Assembly: GCF_900090325.1 (NCBI RefSeq)
Contig: NZ_FMHW01000002.1
Location: forward strand, 7,379,001 to 7,443,000
Length of the DNA: 64,000 nucleotides
Direction of reading: 5' to 3'
From: Micromonospora pallida
GTDB lineage: Bacteria > Actinomycetota > Actinomycetes > Mycobacteriales > Micromonosporaceae
The translations under genes were made by a program, and so were the position numbers. The notes beneath the pieces were generated by a model. It saw nothing but the letters and a program-made list of their open reading frames with translations. It had not been told where the DNA came from and searched no databases. This document shows, piece after piece, positions 17,133-26,370 of the stretch (position 1 is its first letter; each line of letters begins with the position of its first letter).

Positions 17133-19169
17133 TCAGCCGGTGGGGGCGGTGCAGGGGGCTCCTGCGCAGGTGTCGACCAGTTCGCCGGTGTCGAGGAAGT
17201 TCGCGATCATCGCCCGGATCTGCGGTGAGTTGGCGGGGTGCCCGTGCGGGTCGGGGCCCTCGCGGGGCGGGGTGTTGCCGGCCGGGGGCGCCGGTGAGCC
17301 GCTGTCGACCATGACCAGCGCGCTACCGGCGTGGGGCAGCGCCGGGACCGCCGGGATGCCCCAGAACGGTACGACGTCGGCGCTCCGTCCGGCCGCCAGC
17401 GCCGGGGTACGCAGGCGGGCCCCGATGGTGCGGGCCTGCACCTCGGTCGCGACGTTGGCCACCTGGTGGTCCCCGAACGCCTCGACCATGATCACCCGCT
17501 TGGTCGGGGTGCCGGGCAGTGGGTCGCGGGTCAGGTGGTGCAGGTAGCCGTTCGCCTCCCCTCGGTCCCAGAGCATCTGGGCCAGGGCCAGGCAGAGCTG
17601 GCGGTCGACCGGGTCGGGGTAGGCATTGTGGAAGACCGGGTGGAACTGGTCGAAGTCGACGCTGCGATCCAGCAGTGTGGAGTAGTTCGCCGCCGGTACG
17701 CCGAGGGAGCAGCGGGTGAAGTCGGTGGCGACGGCGCAGAGTGCCCCGCCGAGGATCCCGCCCTGGCTGTTGCCGAGGTAGACGAGTTGCCCGGCGCCGG
17801 AGCGGGTGAGCGGTCCGGTCTCGTCCCGGAAGGCGTCGCGGACGGTGAGGCCCCGGGCGTGGATCAGGGCCCGGCCGAGGTAGAGGAAGTTCAGGAAGGA
17901 CTGCTGGGTCCGGTCCGGGATCGAGCCGAACTGCGAGAAGTCGCCGAGGGAGCGGGCGACGTTCGGGATGTCCCCGGTCGCCATGCCGATCCACGGCGTG
18001 GCGCAGAGCATCGAGTTGGACTCGCGGGCGTACTGCTTGAGTTTGCGGGAGTCGATCTCGGTGGGGGAGCCGAGCAGGCCGTGACCGTACAGGGCCGGTC
18101 GAGCCGGGGTGGCGGCGCTCGCCGAGCGGGGGATGTTGCAGTAGAACTTCGCCGAGATGGCCAGGTCGCGTCGTTCGGGCAGCCCGTCCGGGCCGTAGTT
18201 CAGCCGGGAACCGGGTAGGCCGAGCGTGGTGTCGAGGTAGTTCGGCACCCGTACGGTCGCCTCGACCTGCCGGCGGACGTCCGGGTCCTGTTCGGCGGTG
18301 TAGTCGGTGACCCGGTCGACGGTGACCGTCGGGGCGAGCGTGCCGAGCTGGCCGAACGCGTCGTCCCGCATGTGCCGGATCCGTTCGGTCAGGCTGCGCC
18401 CGCTGGCCACCGTGAAGTCCCACGCGAGATACAGGCTGGCCCGGTCGACACCGGCGGTGTCCAGCGCGCCGATCGCGCGCTGCGCGTACTCCCAGCGGCG
18501 GTGCAGTGCCGGGTCGGCCGGTGCGGTGGGCGCCCGCAGCGTGGCGAACAGGTCCGACGCCGGGATCGACGTGCCGGCGGAGTCGCGCAGGTGCCGCAGG
18601 CCCACCGCGTACCGGGTGTTCTCGTCGAGGTTGCGGGCCGGTCGGATGACCAGCACCTGGCGGTCCGGGTTGTCGGCGGCGTTCGCGTCGAGTTCGGCCC
18701 AGTAGGGGTGCCGCTCCCCGGTGCGGGTGTTGACCAGCACGATCGGGGCGTCCGGCGCGAGGGAGCGGCCGATGTCGGTGGCCGGGGCGATTCCGGAGAC
18801 CGTCGGGTCCAATCCCGGTATCCGGGTGAGCAACATCGATCCGGGGGAGAATCCGTCGTTGCGGTTCCAGTCCGTCGGGTCGATGTTGGTGCCGAAGATG
18901 TTCTCCGGCATCGTGGAGCGCTGGAGGTCGACCCGGATTCCGGTGTCGGTGGCCGGGTCGGCCACGGTGTGGAGATCGCTGGGGAACGGCAGCAGGCAGG
19001 CGGTCGGGTCGACCGGGTCACAGCCGTCGGCGAGACTCACGGCGGCCGTGTCGGTGGGGGCCGCCAGGGGTGTGGCGAGCGCCGGTGCGGGGACGGCGGC
19101 GGTCGGTCCGGCGAGTAGCAGGGCCAGGACGGCGGCGCGGAGCGCGGTACGCGTACGTCGGGGACGCAT
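17133..19169 (-). CDS. Large secreted protein with alpha/beta-hydrolase-like C-terminal half
   Basis: The 678-residue protein has a signal peptide (RPRRTRTALRAAVLALLLAG, then cleavage after ALA). The N-terminal half resembles bacterial Ig-like/SbsA-type segments (IVLVNTRTGERHPYWAELD; NLDENTRYAVGLRHLRDSAG). The C-terminal half has hydrolase features: YGHGLLGSPTE (an oxyanion-type HG motif), the nucleophile elbow YLGNSQGGILGG and VEAFGDHQVANVATE carrying the likely Asp/His. It is probably an extracellular esterase or lipase-like enzyme with unknown substrate. A Cys pair occurs at the C-terminus (DTCAGAPC). Confidence 0.7.
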   Translation of the reverse strand: MRPRRTRTALRAAVLALLLAGPTAAVPAPALATPLAAPTDTAAVSLADGCDPVDPTACLLPFPSDLHTVADPATDTGIRVDLQRSTMPENIFGTNIDPTDWNRNDGFSPGSMLLTRIPGLDPTVSGIAPATDIGRSLAPDAPIVLVNTRTGERHPYWAELDANAADNPDRQVLVIRPARNLDENTRYAVGLRHLRDSAGTSIPASDLFATLRAPTAPADPALHRRWEYAQRAIGALDTAGVDRASLYLAWDFTVASGRSLTERIRHMRDDAFGQLGTLAPTVTVDRVTDYTAEQDPDVRRQVEATVRVPNYLDTTLGLPGSRLNYGPDGLPERRDLAISAKFYCNIPRSASAATPARPALYGHGLLGSPTEIDSRKLKQYARESNSMLCATPWIGMATGDIPNVARSLGDFSQFGSIPDRTQQSFLNFLYLGRALIHARGLTVRDAFRDETGPLTRSGAGQLVYLGNSQGGILGGALCAVATDFTRCSLGVPAANYSTLLDRSVDFDQFHPVFHNAYPDPVDRQLCLALAQMLWDRGEANGYLHHLTRDPLPGTPTKRVIMVEAFGDHQVANVATEVQARTIGARLRTPALAAGRSADVVPFWGIPAVPALPHAGSALVMVDSGSPAPPAGNTPPREGPDPHGHPANSPQIRAMIANFLDTGELVDTCAGAPCTAPTG

Positions 19170-19341
19170 GGGACCCTCCGGGAGCGGGTGGCCGGCAGGT
19201 TACGCCCATCACACCCCGTATAGCGATTAACGTCAATACGTAACGCCGGGTCGATCGCGGCTCGCTGGTGAACGTTCGGGCGGGTCGGCTCGTGGTATGA
19301 CGAATCCGGAATAGTCGCCATCCATTGTTAATCATCGATGA

Positions 19342-20211
<870 letters not shown>

Positions 20212-20267
20212 CCGCCGGTGACCGGCGCGTCCGGCCGGTCGGGCAGGTCGGGCTGATTCGTACGGTG

Positions 20268-20298
20268 GCCCGGTCGACGGAACTCCCGTCGACCGGGC
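20268..20298 (+). terminator. Hairpin terminator after the trypsin-like protease gene
   Basis: Perfect 13-base arms 20268-20280 and 20286-20298 (core CCCGGTCGACGG and CCGTCGACCGGG) with loop AACTC. It separates the protease from the biosynthetic island downstream. Confidence 0.75.
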
Positions 20299-20380
20299 TG
20301 CCGGTGTGTCCAGAGGGTGATCCGGGCGTCCCTGTGCGAGGGAGTTCCGTCCCAAAAGTCCCGTCACTGAAAGTTACATA

Positions 20381-20409
20381 TTCCCATACTTCAATGACTC
20401 ATCTAATGT
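20381..20409 (+). promoter_or_regulatory. Candidate promoter of the NRPS-like/encapsulin operon
   Basis: A GC-poor island (about 20355-20410) stands out from the flanks. Within it, TTCCCA (20381-20386) and TAATGT (20404-20409) are spaced 17 bases apart, which would place the transcript start near 20416. Both boxes are imperfect, so this is a candidate only. Confidence 0.35.
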
Positions 20410-20430
20410 CCCTGCCCAGCGGGGAGTGAT

Positions 20431-20450
20431 ATCGATCACCCGCGATCGAT
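20431..20450. promoter_or_regulatory. Candidate operator dyad ATCGAT-N8-ATCGAT
   Basis: Two copies of the palindrome ATCGAT, at 20431-20436 and 20445-20450, are spaced to give one symmetrical site just after the predicted transcript start and 45 bases before the NRPS-like start codon. No regulator gene is adjacent in this island. Confidence 0.3.
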
Positions 20451-20494
20451 GTCGGTGTCCGGGCCGGCCCGGACACGGGACGTTGGAGGGCGGC

Positions 20495-23400
20495 ATGAGA
20501 CCCGGTGACACCGGCTCCGCGATACCGGTCCACGCCGCCGACGGCCTCACCTACCGGTACGCCGTGGCCCGCCCGGTGGCCCGTGCTTCCGCCGACCGTG
20601 CCCCCACCGACCACGCCCCCGCCGACCACGCCCCCGCCGGTCGGGTCGCCGACGCGTTGTTGGCCCTCGACCACGCTGCCGTCGACCACGCTGCCGACCA
20701 CGCCGCCCTCGACCACGCGACCGACCACGCGACCGATCCCGCGACCGATCCCGCGACCGATCCCGCGACCGATCCCGTGACCGATCACGCCGCCCTCGAC
20801 CACGCGGCCGATCACGCCGCCGTCGCGCTGCTGGCCGCCGTCGAACTGGTCGACCGGCTCGGCCGGGAACTGCCCGTCCGGGTGCTGACCGGCGCGGAGA
20901 CCCTGGACCTATGCGAGTGGCCGGCAGACCTGTGCCGGCTCCCCGGCGGACCGGCCCGGGCCGCGGTCCGGTCGCTGGCCGCCCGTACGGCGTCGCGCGA
21001 CGATCCCCGGCCCGCCCCGGGGCCATCCGTCGAGGGCGACCGCCCCGGCCCGCTGGTCGTGCTCCTCGACGGTGACGCCCGCACCGACCTGGCCGCCGTA
21101 CCGGTGCTGGTCGGCGCGACGGTGACCGCCGACGGGGTCACCGTCGTGGTCCGCTGCGCCCCCGCCGACCCGTGGTCGGTGAGCGTCCCGGCGGTGGCCG
21201 AGATCTTCGCCGAGGTGTTCGCCGCGCTGTTGGCTGACCCCGGGCTGCCGTCCGGCCGGGCCCCGGCGGTCGGCCCGGCGACCCGGACGCTGGCGCTCGG
21301 CCGGCTGGCCGGGCGACCCGTCGACGACGCACCCTTCCGGGCGATTCCCGCCATGATCGAGGAGCGGGTGGACCGGCACCCGGACCGGCCCGCCGTCTCC
21401 TTCCGGGGCCGGCGGCTCAGCTACCGCCAGCTCGACGAGCTGGCCAACGGCTTCGCCGCCGCGCTCGCCGCCCGGGGCGTGGCCCGTGGTGACGTGGTGC
21501 CCGTCCTGCTCGCCGACGGGCTGGAACTGCCGGTGGCGTACCTGGCGCTGATGAAGCTCGGGGCGGCGTTCGTCCCCTTCGACCCGGGCTGGCCCGCCGA
21601 CCGGCTGCGGGCCGCGCTGGCAGTGGTCCAGCCCCGGCTGGTGGTCACCGGCCCCAGCCGATCCGGCCCGCCGCCCGCACCGGACGGCCTGTCGCTCGCC
21701 CAGGCCGACCCGTCGCCCGACCCCGCCGGCCTGTCGCTCGCCCAGGCCCGCGCGTCGTCCGCCCAGGCCGGCCCGTCGCCCGACCCGGACGCCCTGGTGT
21801 CCGCCCTGGCCGGAGCCGTCGCCGACCCGGTGGCCGGCGGCGTTGCGGGTGGCGTGCCGACGGTGCCGGTACGGCTGGACGCGATCACGCCCACCGTCGT
21901 CCGCCCCGGTGTGCCGGTCGGGCCCGACGACCTGATCTACGGGATCTTCACCTCCGGCACTACCGGCACTCCGAAGTGCGCGATGAACCGGCACGCCGGA
22001 CTCGCCAACCGGTTCCGCTTCATGACCCGCTGGTTCCGGGCCACCGGGGACGAGGTGGTGCTCCAGAACAGCCGGCACACCTTCGACTCCTCGGTGTGGC
22101 AGTTGTTCTGGCCGCTCACCATCGGTGGCCGGGTGGTCGTGCCGGTGCAGGGCGGTTTCCTTGACGTGGCGGCCACCGTCCGCACCATCGCCGACGAGCG
22201 GGTCACGGTGACCGACTTCGTACCGAGCATCCTCGGTCTGCTGGTGGCCATGGTGGACCGGGATCCCGACGTCCGCCGGGCGATCGGCACCCTCCGTCAC
22301 CTGATCGTGGGCGGGGAGGAGATCGATCCGTCCACCGTGCACCGACTCGGCGAGCTGCTGCCGGCCATCGCGGTCACCAACGGGTACGGCCCGACCGAGG
22401 CGTCCATCGGCATGGTCTTCCATCCGGTGACCACCGCCGACGGCGACGCCATCCCGATCGGCCGCCCGATCGACAACTGCTACGCGGCGGTGGTCGACGC
22501 CGAGCTGCGTCCGCTGCCGCCCGGCGCGGTCGGCGAGATCGTCATCGGTGGGGTCTGCCTCGGCGCGGGCTACCTCGGCGCGCCGGCGCGCACCGCCGAG
22601 GTGTTCGTGTCCAACCCGCTGCCGGAGATTCCCGGTTGGCGGCTGTACCGCACCGGCGACCTGGGTCGCCTCGACGCGGACGGGCGGCTGCACTTCGCCG
22701 GCCGCCGGGACTTCCAGCTCAAGGTCAACGGCGTCCGGATCGAGGCCGGTGAGATCGAGACCGCGGCGACCCGGTTCCCCGGGATCCACCAGGCCAAGGT
22801 CATCGTGGCCTGGGACGGCGGCACCCGGTCCCTGGCCCTCTTCGTCGCCGCCGACCGCGAGGTGCCCGGGCCGGCGCTGCGCGAACACCTGCGCCGGCTG
22901 CTGCCCCGGACCAGCGTGCCCCGGCACCTGGTGGTCCTCGACACCCTCCCGCTGACCCGTAACGGCAAGGTGGACCGGCGGGCGTTGCAGGCCCGCCTCG
23001 CCGAGATGCTCCAGGAACAGGCCACCCGGCTCGCCGGCGGTGACGGTGGCGGCTCGCTGCCGGACGCGGTGCTGGCGGTGTTTCGGGCCGTCCTCGGCCA
23101 GCCCGACCTCGATCCCGACACCGACTTCATCGACGCCGGGGGCGACTCGCTCCAGGCCCTCGCGGTCACCACCGCGCTCGCCGGGGAACACGGTGTCCCG
23201 ATCGGCGTCCAGGATCTCTTCGACCACCCCACCCCCAGCCGGTTGGCCGGCCTGCTCGCCCGGCGTCGGCGCGTCCCGGTCGAGCCGGAGGCGGACCTCG
23301 TCGCGCGGGACGCCCGTCTCCCCGTCGACCTGTTGGTCCGCGCTGCCGACCCGCGCCGCGAGATCCGCAGTGTGCTGGTCACCGGGGCCACCGGCTTCGT

Positions 23401-24499
23401 CGGCAGCCGCCTGGTGCACGAACTGCTCACCACCACCGACGTACGGGTGCACTGCCTGACCCGCGCCACGGACGACGCCGACGCCACCGCCCGGGTGGTG
23501 CGCACTCTGGTCGACCGGGGTCTGTGGGCGCCGCACCTGGCCGACCGGCTCGCCGGCTACGCGGCCGACCTGGCCCGGCCCGCCGTCGGACTCGACGAGC
23601 GGACCTGGGCGTACCTGACCGGTGACTGTGACCTGGTGCTGCACGTGGGCGCGCTGGTCAACTTCCTCTTCGACTACCGGGCCCACCGGCTGGCCAACGT
23701 ACGCGGCACCGCAGAACTGCTCCGGCTGGCCATGCAGGACCGGCCGAAGCCGCTGCACCACGTCTCCACCCTCGGCGTCCTCGACACCGAGGCTGCCCGG
23801 CACCGGATGCCGCTGGCCGAGACCTTCGACCCGGCCGCCGCCACCGCGCCGACCAGCGGCTACAGCCGCTCCAAGTGGGTGGCCGAGCGCTACCTGACCG
23901 CCGCCCGCCGCCGGGGCGCGGTGGTCACCCTGCTGCGCCTCGGTGAGGTCATGCCGGCGGGCGACAACGGGACGCCGAACCGGCGGGCTCTCACCCACCT
24001 GCTCCTCGCCGCCTGCCACCGGCTCGGCATGTGGCCCGACGCGCCGGTCCGCTCCGACTGGACCCCGGTCGACTACGCGGCCCGCCGAATCGTCGCCAGC
24101 GTCGCCGACCGGAGCACCTGGGGACGGGCGCTGCACGTGCTGCACCCGCGCAGCGTCGACTTCACCGGGCCGCCGCCCGGTGCCGCCGTACCCCGGGTGA
24201 GCTGCGCCCAGTTCGTCGCCGCGCTGCGCGACGCGGTGACCGACGGCGACCGGGACGCGGCGGCGCTGCTGGCGCTCTTCCCGACCCGGCTCGGCGCGGA
24301 CGAGGAACAGCTCCGGGCGGTCTTCGCCGCGCTGCTCACCGACAACCCCCGACTGTTCCGTCGGGACGAGTGTGCACGGCTGGAACGCCGGCACGGCCTC
24401 ACCGACGGGGACCTCGGCCCGTCGGTCGACGCGTACCGGAGATGGCTGACCGGGCAGGACCGGACCGGCGGGGAACTGACCCCGTTGCCAGCAGCGTGA
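20495..24499 (+). CDS. NRPS-like enzyme: adenylation - carrier protein - thioester reductase (A-T-R)
   Basis: From the ATG at 20495 (GGAGGG upstream) the protein has about 1334 residues. It should activate a carboxylic or amino acid with ATP, bind it on a phosphopantetheine arm and release it by NADPH reduction as aldehyde or alcohol. Adenylation domain (about 272-830): FTSGTTGTPKCA, NGYGPTEAS, YRTGDLGRLD, LPLTRNGKVDRRAL. Carrier: DFIDAGGDSLQAL (about 878). Reductase (about 958 to end): VTGATGFVGSRLV and the YxxxK pair in GYSRSKWVAERYL. Odd features: residues 31-110 are DHAADHAA/ATDP repeats, and an Ala/Pro/Ser-rich insert splits the adenylation domain near 385-465. There is no full condensation domain. 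It is the first gene of the island. Confidence 0.9.
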   Translation: MRPGDTGSAIPVHAADGLTYRYAVARPVARASADRAPTDHAPADHAPAGRVADALLALDHAAVDHAADHAALDHATDHATDPATDPATDPATDPVTDHAALDHAADHAAVALLAAVELVDRLGRELPVRVLTGAETLDLCEWPADLCRLPGGPARAAVRSLAARTASRDDPRPAPGPSVEGDRPGPLVVLLDGDARTDLAAVPVLVGATVTADGVTVVVRCAPADPWSVSVPAVAEIFAEVFAALLADPGLPSGRAPAVGPATRTLALGRLAGRPVDDAPFRAIPAMIEERVDRHPDRPAVSFRGRRLSYRQLDELANGFAAALAARGVARGDVVPVLLADGLELPVAYLALMKLGAAFVPFDPGWPADRLRAALAVVQPRLVVTGPSRSGPPPAPDGLSLAQADPSPDPAGLSLAQARASSAQAGPSPDPDALVSALAGAVADPVAGGVAGGVPTVPVRLDAITPTVVRPGVPVGPDDLIYGIFTSGTTGTPKCAMNRHAGLANRFRFMTRWFRATGDEVVLQNSRHTFDSSVWQLFWPLTIGGRVVVPVQGGFLDVAATVRTIADERVTVTDFVPSILGLLVAMVDRDPDVRRAIGTLRHLIVGGEEIDPSTVHRLGELLPAIAVTNGYGPTEASIGMVFHPVTTADGDAIPIGRPIDNCYAAVVDAELRPLPPGAVGEIVIGGVCLGAGYLGAPARTAEVFVSNPLPEIPGWRLYRTGDLGRLDADGRLHFAGRRDFQLKVNGVRIEAGEIETAATRFPGIHQAKVIVAWDGGTRSLALFVAADREVPGPALREHLRRLLPRTSVPRHLVVLDTLPLTRNGKVDRRALQARLAEMLQEQATRLAGGDGGGSLPDAVLAVFRAVLGQPDLDPDTDFIDAGGDSLQALAVTTALAGEHGVPIGVQDLFDHPTPSRLAGLLARRRRVPVEPEADLVARDARLPVDLLVRAADPRREIRSVLVTGATGFVGSRLVHELLTTTDVRVHCLTRATDDADATARVVRTLVDRGLWAPHLADRLAGYAADLARPAVGLDERTWAYLTGDCDLVLHVGALVNFLFDYRAHRLANVRGTAELLRLAMQDRPKPLHHVSTLGVLDTEAARHRMPLAETFDPAAATAPTSGYSRSKWVAERYLTAARRRGAVVTLLRLGEVMPAGDNGTPNRRALTHLLLAACHRLGMWPDAPVRSDWTPVDYAARRIVASVADRSTWGRALHVLHPRSVDFTGPPPGAAVPRVSCAQFVAALRDAVTDGDRDAAALLALFPTRLGADEEQLRAVFAALLTDNPRLFRRDECARLERRHGLTDGDLGPSVDAYRRWLTGQDRTGGELTPLPAA

Positions 24500-24515
24500 C
24501 GAAAGGGACATGCGC

Positions 24516-25499
24516 ATGCGCTATCGCAGGTTGGGTCGCCTCGGCTGGGAGGTCAGCGAGGTCGGGTACGGGATGTGGGGCATCGGCGGCGGTCCCGGCG
24601 GCTTCACCGGCTGGGACTACGACGTTGCCCCCCGGTGCCTGGACGAGGCGGTGGAGCAGGGCTGCAACTTCTTCGACACCGCCTGGGTGTACGGCCGGGG
24701 CGTCAGCGAACGTCTCCTCGGCGACCTGCTGCGCCGCCACCCCGACCGGCGGCTCCACGTGGCCACCAAGATCCCGCCGAAGAACCGGGAGTGGCCGCCC
24801 GGCCCACAGGACACCCTGGACGACGTCTTCCCGGCCGACCACATCCGCGAGTACGCCCGGCACAGCCTGGACAACCTGGGCGTGGAGCGGATCGACCTGC
24901 TGCAGTTCCACGTCTGGGAGGACCGCTGGGCCGCCGACGGACGCTGGCAGGAGACGATCGCCGACCTCAAGCGGGAGGGACTGGTCGACGGGGTGGGCAT
25001 CAGCGTCAATCGCTGGGAGCCGACCAACTGCCTGGCCGCCCTGGACACCGGCCTGATCGACGTCGTCCAGGTCATCTACAACATCTTCGACCAGGCCCCC
25101 GAGGACGAGCTGTTCCACCGGGCGCGGCGCGACGACATCGGCATCATCGCCCGGGTCCCGTTCGACGAGGGCACCCTCACCGGCACCCTCACCGCCGAAA
25201 CCACCTGGCCGCCGGAGGACTGGCGCAACACCTACTTCGGACCGGAGAACCTGCTGCCCAGCGTGGCCCGCGCGGAGAAGCTCGCCGCCGACGTGCCGCC
25301 CGGGACGACCATGCCGGAGCTGGCGCTCCGCTTCATCCTGCACCACCCGGCGGTGAGCACGGTGATCCCCGGCATGCGCCGGCCGGAGCACGTCCGGGCC
25401 AACCTGGCGGTCAGCGACGGCCAGCCGCTCGATGCGGACCTGCTGGCCCGGCTCCGCGCCCACCGCTGGGACCGCCAACCGACGTGGTGGTCGCAGTGA
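24516..25499 (+). CDS. Aldo/keto reductase
   Basis: This NADPH-dependent reductase has 327 residues. The catalytic tetrad is visible: Asp and Tyr in NFFDTAWVYGRG, Lys in HVATKIPPK and His in LLQFHVWED. The C-terminal cofactor region STVIPGMRRPEHVRANL fits AKR proteins of the YajO/Tas type. An ATG at 24510 is too close to the AAAGGGA site, so the ATG at 24516 is preferred. It follows the A-T-R gene by 16 bases and is the obvious candidate to reduce the released aldehyde to an alcohol. Confidence 0.88.
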   Translation: MRYRRLGRLGWEVSEVGYGMWGIGGGPGGFTGWDYDVAPRCLDEAVEQGCNFFDTAWVYGRGVSERLLGDLLRRHPDRRLHVATKIPPKNREWPPGPQDTLDDVFPADHIREYARHSLDNLGVERIDLLQFHVWEDRWAADGRWQETIADLKREGLVDGVGISVNRWEPTNCLAALDTGLIDVVQVIYNIFDQAPEDELFHRARRDDIGIIARVPFDEGTLTGTLTAETTWPPEDWRNTYFGPENLLPSVARAEKLAADVPPGTTMPELALRFILHHPAVSTVIPGMRRPEHVRANLAVSDGQPLDADLLARLRAHRWDRQPTWWSQ

Positions 25500-25632
25500 G
25501 CCCGGCGACCCCGGGGCGGCCGGGAGGCTGCGCGCCGCCGCCCGGTGTGCCCGTCCGGACCGGCCCGCGCCGCCCGGCCGCGCCCACTCCACCCACCCGC
25601 CCCGCCCGACGGCTCGCGCCGGTGGGGGCGGT

Positions 25633-26370
25633 ATGGCGCTGATCGCCATGTGGGCGCATCCCCGGGCGGTCTCCACCGCCTTCCTGCGGATGATGATCGC
25701 CCGGGGCGACGTCACGGTGGTGCACGAACCCCTGGTGACCCTGGTGGACACCGGCCGGGTCGAGTTGCCCGCCGCTGACGGGGGCACGGTGACGGTCACC
25801 AGCCCCGACGAGGTCACCGCACACCTGCTCGAGCTGGGCCGGGACCGCCCGGTCTTCGTCAAGGACACCCTCGAGTACCGGTACGCGCACCTCTTCGACG
25901 CCCCGGAGCGGATCGCCGACGTCACGCACACCTTCCTGGTGCGTCACCCGGCCCGGACGATCAGCTCGCACTACGCGATCAAACCCACGGTGGCCTGCCA
26001 CGAGATCGGCTACGAGCACCAGTGGGAGCTGTTCGAGCTGGTCCGGGCGACCGCGCACCGGCCGCCGGTGGTGCTCTCGGCCGAGGCGCTGCTGGGCGAC
26101 CCGTCCCGGGCGGTGGCGGCCTGGTGCGCGGCGGTCGACCTGCCGTACCGGCCGGAGGCGTTGACCTGGGCCCCCGGGGACCGTACGGAGTGGGCCCGTA
26201 CCCGCGTCTGGCACCTGGACGTCGAACGCACCTCCGGCTTCCAGCCGGTGGCGAAGGACTTCCCGACGACGGTGGCGAACAACGCCACCCTGCGCGCGTA
26301 CTACGACCACCACCACCCCTTCTACCAGCGCCTCATCCAGCACGCCATCCCGGTCGAGGAGCCGTCATGA
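25633..26370 (+). CDS. Sulfotransferase-like protein
   Basis: The 245-residue protein has the layout of small bacterial sulfotransferases. The N-terminal PAPS 5'-phosphosulfate loop is AMWAHPRAVSTAFLRMM, after the pattern (P)RS-x-S/T-x-(L/F). The 3'-phosphate site is TFLVRHPARTISSHYAI. An acceptor-side strand (PVVLSAEALLGDPSRAVAAWCAAV) follows. Members of this branch may instead act as branched-chain-aminotransferase-associated sulfotransferases, so the acceptor is unknown. The start is the ATG at 25633 after GGTGGGGGCGGT, and the stop overlaps the shell-protein start (ATGA), meaning tight co-translation. Confidence 0.75.
   Translation: MALIAMWAHPRAVSTAFLRMMIARGDVTVVHEPLVTLVDTGRVELPAADGGTVTVTSPDEVTAHLLELGRDRPVFVKDTLEYRYAHLFDAPERIADVTHTFLVRHPARTISSHYAIKPTVACHEIGYEHQWELFELVRATAHRPPVVLSAEALLGDPSRAVAAWCAAVDLPYRPEALTWAPGDRTEWARTRVWHLDVERTSGFQPVAKDFPTTVANNATLRAYYDHHHPFYQRLIQHAIPVEEPS

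Noticed and set aside
20909..24517. A 1202-codon open frame antisense to the NRPS-like gene
   Set aside because: The sense strand carries a full A-T-R enzyme with clear motifs. The antisense translation is low in hydrophobic-core pattern and rich in G, R, P and H, typical of high-GC shadow frames.
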